Below, piece after piece: positions 58,109 to 64,000 of a DNA stretch of 64,000 nt. Numbering within the stretch: the stretch's first letter is position 1; every line of letters begins with the position of its first letter. The translations under genes and the position numbers were made by a program. The DNA lies in contig CAZPNX010000011.1 of the NCBI GenBank assembly GCA_964588285.1, positions 21,491-85,490 of the forward strand, in the 5' to 3' direction. Below the pieces are notes generated by a model. The model worked only from the letters and a program-made list of their open reading frames with translations. It made no database searches and was not told where the DNA came from. This DNA is from CAZPNX01 sp964588285. Lineage in GTDB: Bacteria > Edwardsbacteria > AC1 > EtOH8.

Positions 58109-60523
58109 ATGACAGAGAAGAAGAAAACCGGCATCGAGCCAGGCTCCCTGACTGCGGCCAAGGGTACGGGGACAAAGAAGCCGGCCGCCGAGAAGTCCGG
58201 CAAAAAAGGCAAGGAGGCCGCACCGGAGAAGGTCCTCAAGGTCTTTGAAGCCGCCAAGGAATTGAAGATGTCGGCCGACGCCCTGTTGGGGATGCTCAAG
58301 GAGCTCGGTTTTCCGGTCAAGAGCCGGATGAGCACCGTCGAGCCTGGGATGATCTCGGCCGTCAAGCAGAAGTTCGAGGAGGAGAAGCAGGCGGTCAAGA
58401 AGGAGCAAGAGCAGCAAAAGAAGATCCAGGAGAAAAAGGAGGCCCATGCCAAGGCCGAGGCCAAGGCGGTGGACATACAGCCGGTGCCGCTGGTGGTGGC
58501 TAAGGTGGAGTATCCTCCCGAGCTGACCATGCCCTATCCCAGCATTCCGGCCACCGTCTCCACCGTGCCCGAGGTAGCCCGCGAGGAGCTGGAGGATCGC
58601 GGCATCAAAAAGAAACGCAAGAGAAAGAAACGGAAGAAGGAGAAGAAACCGACCATCGACCAGACGGCCATCGCCGCCACGGTCCGCCAGACCATGGCCG
58701 CCATCGAGCGGGGCAAGGCCAAACGGCCCCGGCGCTCCAAGGACCGGGACACCGCGGTCGAGCCTGCCGAGGAACAGAAGTTGATCAGGCTGCCCGAGTA
58801 TTCATCGGTGGCCGACCTGGCCCAGGCGCTGGACGTCAAGCCGGGCGAGGTCATCGCCAAGGCTCTGGGCCTGGGGCTGATGGTCACCATCAACCAGCGT
58901 CTGGACCTGGATACCCTGGCCACCATCGCCGATGAGTTCGGCTATGGACTGGAGGAGATGGAGGAATTCGAACCCGAGGAGACGGAGGCGTCCGTCCCGG
59001 TGCCGGCCCGGCTGGAGCCGCGGCCGCCGGTAGTGACGGTCATGGGCCATGTGGACCATGGCAAGACCACCCTGCTGGACGCCATCCGCAAGACCAACGT
59101 GGCCGGAGGTGAGCACGGGGGCATCACCCAGCACATCGGGGCCTACGAGGTGAAGGTTCAGGGGCAGCGGATAACCTTCCTGGACACGCCCGGCCACGAG
59201 GCCTTTACCGCCATGCGGGCCCGGGGAGCCCAGGTGACCGACTTGGTGATCCTGGTGGTGGCGGCCACCGAGGGCATCATGCCTCAAACGGTCGAGGCCA
59301 TCGACCACGCCCAGGCGGCCAAGGTTCCGGTGATCGTGGCCGTCAATAAGTGCGACCTGCCCGGGGCCGATCCCATGCGGGTCAAACAGGAGCTGACCAA
59401 ACACAACCTGCTGGTGGAGGAATGGGGCGGCAAGACCATCGCCGTCGAGCTTTCGGCCAAGACCGGAGCCGGTATCGACAAACTGCTGGAGATGATCCTG
59501 CTCCAGGCCGAACTGCTGGAGCTTAAGGCCGATCCCTATGGTTTGGCGCGGGGCACGGTCATCGAGTCGCGTCTGGACCGGGGCAAGGGGGTGCTGGCCA
59601 CGGTGTTAGTTCAACAGGGGACGTTGCGCAAGGGCCAGCCATTCGTGGCCGGGCTTTATAGCGGCCGGGTGCGGGCTATGTACAACGAGCGCGGCCAACA
59701 GGTGGAATCCGCCGGCCCTTCGACCGCGGTCGAGGTCCAGGGCTTTGAGGGGGCGCCGCTGGCCGGGGAGCCGTTCCAGGCCATGGAGAGCGAATCGGCC
59801 GCCCGGGAGCTGGCCAACAAGCGCCAGCAGCTCAAGCGCGAGCAGGATTTCCGGCCGGCCAAGAGCGTCACTTTGGAGGGACTCTACGATCAGATCCAAG
59901 AGGGCCAGGCCAAGGAGTTAAAGCTCATCATCAAGGGAGACGTCGGCGGTTCGGTGGAAGCCCTGTCGGACTCTGTCTTCAAGATGTCCACCGATCAGCT
60001 GAGGCTGACCGTCATCCACAAGGGGGTGGGAGCCATCACCGAGTCGGATGTGCTGCTGGCCAAGGCTTCCGGGGCCATCATCATAGGGTTCCACGTCAGG
60101 CCGGAGGAGAGGGCCCGGGAGCTGGCCGAGCGGGAGAACGTGGACATCCGGATGTACAGCATCATCTACGAGGCCCTGGAGGAGCTGAAGAAGGCCCAGA
60201 AGGGCCTGTTGGCGCCGGAGTTCAAGGAGGTGGTCCAAGCCAGGGTGGAGGTGCGGGAGATATTCAAGATCTCGGCCATCGGCACCATCGCCGGTTGCCT
60301 GGTCCAGAGCGGGGCCATCGCCCGCAGCCACAAGGTGCGGCTGTTGCGCGACAGCGTGGTCATCTATACCGGGAAACTGGCCTCTCTCAAGCGCTTCAAG
60401 GACGACGTCCGAGAAGTGCAGGCCGGATTCGAGTGCGGCATGAGCCTGGAGCAGTTCAACGACATCAAGGTGGGAGACGTCATCGAGAGCTTTACGGTGG
60501 AGGAGGTCAAACGCGAGGACTGA
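58109..60523 (+). CDS. infB: Translation initiation factor IF-2
   Basis: 804 residues. The N-terminal IF2_N module (VFEAAKELKMSADALLGMLKELGFPVKS) is followed by a Lys/Glu-rich linker and a second IF2_N-like module (EYSSVADLAQALDVKPGEVIAKALGLGLMVTINQRLD). The G domain begins at about 310: GHVDHGKTT (G1), DTPGHEAF (G3), NKCD (G4). Domains II to IV follow. It delivers initiator tRNA to the 30S. It starts 10 bp after nusA; ylxR and the L7Ae-like gene often found between them are absent. Confidence 0.96.
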   Translation: MTEKKKTGIEPGSLTAAKGTGTKKPAAEKSGKKGKEAAPEKVLKVFEAAKELKMSADALLGMLKELGFPVKSRMSTVEPGMISAVKQKFEEEKQAVKKEQEQQKKIQEKKEAHAKAEAKAVDIQPVPLVVAKVEYPPELTMPYPSIPATVSTVPEVAREELEDRGIKKKRKRKKRKKEKKPTIDQTAIAATVRQTMAAIERGKAKRPRRSKDRDTAVEPAEEQKLIRLPEYSSVADLAQALDVKPGEVIAKALGLGLMVTINQRLDLDTLATIADEFGYGLEEMEEFEPEETEASVPVPARLEPRPPVVTVMGHVDHGKTTLLDAIRKTNVAGGEHGGITQHIGAYEVKVQGQRITFLDTPGHEAFTAMRARGAQVTDLVILVVAATEGIMPQTVEAIDHAQAAKVPVIVAVNKCDLPGADPMRVKQELTKHNLLVEEWGGKTIAVELSAKTGAGIDKLLEMILLQAELLELKADPYGLARGTVIESRLDRGKGVLATVLVQQGTLRKGQPFVAGLYSGRVRAMYNERGQQVESAGPSTAVEVQGFEGAPLAGEPFQAMESESAARELANKRQQLKREQDFRPAKSVTLEGLYDQIQEGQAKELKLIIKGDVGGSVEALSDSVFKMSTDQLRLTVIHKGVGAITESDVLLAKASGAIIIGFHVRPEERARELAERENVDIRMYSIIYEALEELKKAQKGLLAPEFKEVVQARVEVREIFKISAIGTIAGCLVQSGAIARSHKVRLLRDSVVIYTGKLASLKRFKDDVREVQAGFECGMSLEQFNDIKVGDVIESFTVEEVKRED

Positions 60524-60536
60524 TAACAAGGCACAC

Positions 60537-60597
60537 CCTTCGACTGCCTCGGCACGGCTCGGCACATGTCCTCTCAGGGCTCAGGGTCAAGGTGATA
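60537..60597. repeat. Intergenic repeat, type C-like
   Basis: CCCTTCGACTGCCTCGG to CTCAGGGCTCAGGGTCAAGG shows the same CCTTCGA ... CTCAGG ends as the type C units at 30527 and 31711-31755, with a different core. A CTCCG...CGGAG stem lies further on at about 60617-60638. Confidence 0.4.
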
Positions 60598-60651
60598 GGT
60601 ATAAGGGATAAGTCTCCGTTATTCGGGTAAACAGCGGAGTTTGATTTCTTC

Positions 60652-60933
60652 ATGGTGGTCGGGGTTTGCACCATAGTGCTGCACATACCCGAGAGCCGGT
60701 CGTTAAAGGACAAGCGGCGGGTGCTGCGCAGCCTCAAGGACAAGCTGAGGCAGGAGTTCAACCTGTCGGTAGCCGAGGTGGGGGACAACGACCTGTGGCA
60801 GCGGGCCGTCCTGGGTTTGGCGGCCGTGGCCAACGATGGGGGATTCGCCGACGAGGTGCTGGCCAAGGCGGTGGACCTGGTCCGGAAACGGACCGACGTG
60901 GAGCTGCTGGACTACACCACCGAGGTGAGATGA
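60652..60933 (+). CDS. ylxP: DUF503 family protein YlxP
   Basis: 93 residues. VGVCTIVLHIPESRSLKDKRRVLRSLKDKLRQEFNLSVAEVGDNDLWQRAVLGLAAVAND is the DUF503 signature, a small alpha/beta protein of the infB-rbfA region. Its molecular role is not established; translation-related function is inferred from synteny. In many genomes rbfA and truB come next, but here a terminator and an unrelated gene follow. Confidence 0.92.
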   Translation: MVVGVCTIVLHIPESRSLKDKRRVLRSLKDKLRQEFNLSVAEVGDNDLWQRAVLGLAAVANDGGFADEVLAKAVDLVRKRTDVELLDYTTEVR

Positions 60934-60935
60934 CG

Positions 60936-60969
60936 GAATGGTTGGCGGAAACGCCAACCATTCTCTTTT
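60936..60969 (+). terminator. Rho-independent terminator after ylxP
   Basis: A perfect 11-bp stem GAATGGTTGGC (60936-60946) / GCCAACCATTC (60953-60963), 6-nt loop, then TCTTTT. It starts 3 bp after the ylxP stop and closes the rimP operon. Confidence 0.9.
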
Positions 60970-60985
60970 AGAGAGGGCAGAGAAA

Positions 60986-62176
60986 GTGCAGGCTAACAAG
61001 ATGACCCTGGAGCGAGCCCGGGCCTTCATCCTGGGGCGCCAGTTGCTGGACGGCCGCCTGACGGCCGGCAGCCCCTCGGGGGCTCTGCAGGCCATCCGGC
61101 ACTTGGGCTACGTCCAGATCGACACCATCAACGTGGTGGAGAGGGCCCACCACCACACCCTGTGGTCGCGGGTGCCTGGTTATCGGCCGGACCATCTCGA
61201 CCGACTGCAAAAGGGCAGGAAAATCTTCGAATACTGGGCCCACGCCATGTGCTATCTGCCGATGGAGGACTACCGCTTCTATCGCCGCCACATGGTGGAA
61301 TTCCCCGATAAAAGCGCATGGTACCGCGGATTTTATAAAAAGTACAGAAGGCTGGCCGAGGAGGTTTTGGCCAGGATCAGGGACGAGGGGCCTTTGACTG
61401 CCGGAGATTTCGAAGGGCCGAAAAATAAACAGGGCGGCTGGTGGGACTGGAAGCCGGCCAAGACCGCTTTGGAGATGCTCTTCTACCGCGGCGACCTGAT
61501 GGTGGCCGAAAGGCGAGGCTTCCAGCGGGTGTACGACCTGACGGAAAGGGTCCTGCCCAGAGCGAAGGAGGAGCCGATCCCCAGTAATGAGGAGACAAAA
61601 AGGTTTTTCGCCTGGAGGGCACTTTCGGCCTTGGGTCTGGCGACCGAACGGGATGTCGGCAGGCATATCACCATCGCCGGAAAGCTCGGGCCGGCCTTAT
61701 CTGATATGGTGGAGAGAAGGGAAGCCAGAAAGATCATTATCGAGGGTTTGCCCAAGCCTTACTTCATGCTGGACGAGCTGGGCCACCAGCTGGACTCAAG
61801 GCTCGGGAGCGATGACCGGGTGAGGCTGCTCTCGCCATTCGACAACGCGGTCATCCTGCGCGACAGAACTCAGGAGCTCTTCGGTATGGACTACGCCATG
61901 GAGTGCTACACACCGGCCGTCAGGAGGAAATACGGCTACTTCTCCCTGCCGATCCTGTGGAGGAACGGACTTGTCGGCCGGCTTGACCCCAAGGCCGACA
62001 GGGAGAAAAAGACACTGCTGGTCAGAAGCCTGCACCTGGAGAGGCCGATGCCGGAGCAGTTCTTCAGGGAACTGGGGAGAGAGCTTGGCGGATACGCCCG
62101 GTTCAACGGCTGCGGTGCGGTAAAACTCGAAAACTTACGGTCAGGGCCCGAGAAGAAGCTGGCGAAGCACTTATGA
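60986..62176 (+). CDS. YcaQ-family winged-helix protein (interstrand-crosslink DNA glycosylase type)
   Basis: 396 residues of the HTH_42/YcaQ family. IRHLGYVQIDTINVVERAHHHTLWSRVPGY carries the QIDTINVV motif whose polar residues act in unhooking crosslinked bases in E. coli YcaQ and Streptomyces AlkX. EYWAHAMCYLPMEDYRFYRRH and RLLSPFDNAVILRDRTQELFGMDYAMECYTPAVRRKYGYFSLPILW follow. GTG 60986 with GAGAGGG upstream is preferred; ATG 60938 would lie within the terminator stem, and ATG 61001 is a fallback. Confidence 0.88.
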   Translation: MQANKMTLERARAFILGRQLLDGRLTAGSPSGALQAIRHLGYVQIDTINVVERAHHHTLWSRVPGYRPDHLDRLQKGRKIFEYWAHAMCYLPMEDYRFYRRHMVEFPDKSAWYRGFYKKYRRLAEEVLARIRDEGPLTAGDFEGPKNKQGGWWDWKPAKTALEMLFYRGDLMVAERRGFQRVYDLTERVLPRAKEEPIPSNEETKRFFAWRALSALGLATERDVGRHITIAGKLGPALSDMVERREARKIIIEGLPKPYFMLDELGHQLDSRLGSDDRVRLLSPFDNAVILRDRTQELFGMDYAMECYTPAVRRKYGYFSLPILWRNGLVGRLDPKADREKKTLLVRSLHLERPMPEQFFRELGRELGGYARFNGCGAVKLENLRSGPEKKLAKHL

Positions 62177-62808
62177 AGCCGCTGGCCGCAAGCGTTATAT
62201 TTTTCTTTGCCGTGACGGCCTGCCCGGGTCAGCAGGCGGGAGACATATTCTATCATCCGGCCGACGCCAAAAAGCCGGCTCCCGCCCTGATCATTCTCTC
62301 CTGCACCGGCGCCACCCGGGCCGACCTGGATTCCTGCCGGCCCATTGCCGACAGCCTAGGCTGGACCTTGGCCACCTGTGCCAAGAGCCGCAACCACCGG
62401 GAGGCGAGCTTCAATGACTACGACATCATGGCGACTTACTCCGCATTAGCGAGCCAATACCCAGTGGACAGGAAGAGGATATTTATCTACGGTTTCTCCG
62501 GCCAAGGGGTGCAGGCGATGATGTCCGTGTTTCTCCATCCGGATTGTTTCCGGGGCGCGGTCTCGATATGCGGGCACGACGGGGCCATGGGGCTGGCGCG
62601 TTGGGAGAAAATGCGGGGCAAGGCGTTCTACTTGGTGACCCGGCAGAAGGACTGGAACCGGGAGGCCAACGTTAAAATCCATGCGGCCCTAAAGCAGGCC
62701 GGCTCCAGGGATACTTTGATCATCACCAAGGGGAAGCACGAACCCAGGGGCTTTAGGGAGGTGTATCTGGGATGCCGGTGGTTGGATAAAAAGACAAAAC
62801 AGATGTAG
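62173..62808 (+). CDS. Alpha/beta-hydrolase lipoprotein
   Basis: 211 residues. A lipoprotein signal (FFAVTAC, Cys17) precedes a small alpha/beta-hydrolase domain. The nucleophile elbow is IYGFSGQGVQAMM (G-x-S-x-G). GHDGAMG and a late His in KGKHEPRGFRE suggest the acid and His of a triad. It resembles the dienelactone-hydrolase or PHB-depolymerase-like group used as extracellular esterases. It starts with an ATGA overlap to the YcaQ-like gene. Substrate unknown. Confidence 0.78.
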   Translation: MKPLAASVIFFFAVTACPGQQAGDIFYHPADAKKPAPALIILSCTGATRADLDSCRPIADSLGWTLATCAKSRNHREASFNDYDIMATYSALASQYPVDRKRIFIYGFSGQGVQAMMSVFLHPDCFRGAVSICGHDGAMGLARWEKMRGKAFYLVTRQKDWNREANVKIHAALKQAGSRDTLIITKGKHEPRGFREVYLGCRWLDKKTKQM

Positions 62809-62830
62809 CTGTATTAAGTGATATTTATGA

Positions 62831-62862
62831 AGCCCGGATCCAGTATCCGGGCTGTCTTTTTG
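62831..62862 (+). terminator. Rho-independent terminator after the hydrolase gene
   Basis: A perfect 9-bp stem AGCCCGGAT (62831-62839) / ATCCGGGCT (62845-62853), 5-nt loop, followed by GTCTTTTTG. Confidence 0.88.
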
Positions 62863-62916
62863 GGAGGCGGATGTTAAGAAAGGAACGCAAAATAATTAAC
62901 TATTAAATCAACTATT

Positions 62917-63017
62917 CCTCTAAGCTTGCTTCGAGGTTACCTTTCAGGGAAAGGATGAAAACCGTAGGTTTTCATACAATTAATCTACCTTAAGATACCT
63001 CGCAGCTTGCTGCGAGG
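62917..63017. repeat. Pair of related palindromes in a 300-bp spacer
   Basis: CCTCTAAGCTTGCTTCGAGG (62917-62936) and CCTCGCAGCTTGCTGCGAGG (62998-63017) share the CCTC..AGCTTGCT..GAGG frame; the second has perfect 9-bp arms. The rest of 62809-63108 is AT-rich and holds the upstream terminator and an isolated TATAAT at 63067-63072 without a good -35. No gene is seen. Confidence 0.6.
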
Positions 63018-63108
63018 AGAATCATTAAGCCACCATGACCTGGAATAAATAAATCACCGTGAGGTATATAATACAAAGACAACATAAGCCAAAAGAAAGG
63101 AATCTCCC

Positions 63109-64000
63109 ATGAAACCTAACACCATCCCTATCCTGATGGCCGCCATCTTCTTCACTCTGGGCGGCCGGGCCTTCGCGTCCGACCACGGCACCATCACCGG
63201 AGTAGTCACCGACGTCACGACCGGGGCGCCCCTATCCGGGGCCACGGTCGTGGTCAAGGGCCCCGGGATCTCGGCCCTGACCGGCGCCGACGGCAGGTTC
63301 ACCATAGCCAACGTACCGGCCGGGTTCCACACGGTAAAGGCCAGCATGGCCGGCTATCGGACGGCCACCTTAAGGCTGCTTCGGGTCTCCAAGAACGCCA
63401 CCGCCACCGCCAACTTCAAGCTGAAGGCGGAGAAGCCCAGGACCAGGGACCTGAAGCTTGACGCATTAAAATGCCAGTACGCGCCGACGTCCCCGGCCTG
63501 CGGGATGGTGTCGGCCGAGTGCGACCGCAGCTCCTGCTACCTGCCGCCGGACTTCAACACCGAGGAGTACGCCAGGATCTATGAGAACAAATTCCTCGAA
63601 GTTATCCACGACCCGCTGTCCACCTTCTCCATCGACGTCGACCCGGCCAGCTACGCCAACGTGCGGCGCTTTTTGAGCGGCGGACAGATGCCGCCCAAGG
63701 ACGCGGTGCGCATCGAGGAGCTGGTAAACTACTTCACCTACGATTATCCCCAGCCCGAAAACGGAGATCCCTTCGCCATCAACGTGGAGATGGCGGGCTG
63801 CCCCTGGAACCAGGCCCACAAGCTGGTGCGCATCGGGCTCAAGGGCCGCGAGGTGCCCACCGACAAGCTGCCGCCGGCGAATCTAGTATTTCTGATAGAC
63901 GTCTCCGGCTCCATGCAGAGCCCGGACAAGCTGCCGCTTTTAAAGTCCGCCTTCAAGATGCTGGTGAACGAGCTGCGGCCCCAGGACCGGATCGCCATCG
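63109..64000 (+). CDS. VWA-domain (YfbK-like) secreted protein, N-terminal part
   Basis: The frame is open from ATG 63109 (AAAGGA eight bases upstream) to the window edge, so the 3' end is missing. A signal peptide (LMAAIFFTLGGRAFA) leads to a carboxypeptidase-regulatory-like beta-sandwich (about 25-105, GVVTDVTTGAPLSGATVVVKG). A YfbK-type domain follows (ARIYENKFLEVIHDPLSTFSIDVDPASYANVRRFL; IEELVNYFTYDYP), then the start of a VWA domain with MIDAS motif DVSGSM. Such proteins bind metal and ligands at the cell surface or periplasm; function unknown. Confidence 0.88.
   Translation, partial: MKPNTIPILMAAIFFTLGGRAFASDHGTITGVVTDVTTGAPLSGATVVVKGPGISALTGADGRFTIANVPAGFHTVKASMAGYRTATLRLLRVSKNATATANFKLKAEKPRTRDLKLDALKCQYAPTSPACGMVSAECDRSSCYLPPDFNTEEYARIYENKFLEVIHDPLSTFSIDVDPASYANVRRFLSGGQMPPKDAVRIEELVNYFTYDYPQPENGDPFAINVEMAGCPWNQAHKLVRIGLKGREVPTDKLPPANLVFLIDVSGSMQSPDKLPLLKSAFKMLVNELRPQDRIAI

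Noticed and set aside
2345..63017. CRISPR array among the spacer repeats
   Set aside because: No regularly spaced direct repeats with unique spacers exist and no cas genes were seen. The repeats are dispersed and mostly inverted.

Overview
The window reads as chromosomal DNA of an uncultured, two-membraned (Gram-negative type) bacterium. It carries lptB, a lolD-type ATPase, a complete tolQ-tolR-tolA/tonB-tolB-pal-cpoB cluster and many lipoproteins. A 100-N gap with a duplicated 55-bp edge shows that it comes from a scaffolded, probably metagenomic, short-read assembly. Coding DNA is GC-rich, dense and entirely on the + strand, with many ATGA/TAATG stop-start overlaps. Secreted kelch and FlgD-Ig proteins, TPR proteins and families of AT-rich intergenic repeats resemble FCB-group or candidate-phylum genomes (for example Edwardsbacteria, TA06 or WOR-3). 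That placement is an impression and was not tested.

Layout. 1-9.3 kb: glycosyltransferase end, MFS transporter, LolD-like and LptB ATPases, class I aminotransferase, small membrane protein, B12-binding radical SAM enzyme, NSS Na+ symporter and a candidate MetS-like 38-residue partner. 9.3-17.3 kb: branched-chain amino-acid binding lipoprotein, PrsW protease, ArfB ribosome-rescue factor, secreted kelch protein with a strong promoter, class III cyclase-domain protein, NlpC/P60-like lipoprotein and a GT-B-like protein. 17.4-29.6 kb: glycogen phosphorylase, PepF, then TPR protein / livH / livM / Cys-rich protein / livG / livF / TPR protein / S51 peptidase, which looks like a peptide and amino-acid uptake locus. 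29.8-36.2 kb: cyclic-nucleotide-binding protein, DUF4388-like protein, CDP-alcohol phosphatidyltransferase plus inositol-phosphate synthase (inositol lipid synthesis), tmk interrupted by the assembly gap, and a C-terminal processing protease. 36.3-46.8 kb: NYN-domain protein, sirtuin, small basic protein, NifS, GGDEF protein, M20 amidohydrolase, flavodoxin, propeller protein, FolC, GreA, PurE and a third TPR paralogue.

46.8-48.4 kb is a strikingly AT-rich restriction-modification island. It appears to have cut off the last ~86 residues of the third TPR paralogue and now abuts tolQ. 48.4-53.1 kb is the Tol-Pal cluster. 53.2-56 kb holds purC, three small or TPR genes and two stand-alone receiver proteins. 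56-61 kb is the rimP-nusA-infB-ylxP operon, with a clear promoter and a leader terminator/attenuator. The right end has a YcaQ-like protein, an alpha/beta-hydrolase lipoprotein and the start of a VWA-domain protein that runs off the window.

Most informative points: (i) a three-member TPR family with conserved N- and C-terminal blocks, two members of which sit in the liv locus; (ii) its truncation by the R-M island; (iii) an artefactual gap splitting tmk; (iv) at least five families of intergenic repeats, some of which intrude on gene starts and ends. No tRNA, rRNA, CRISPR array, prophage or IS transposase was found.
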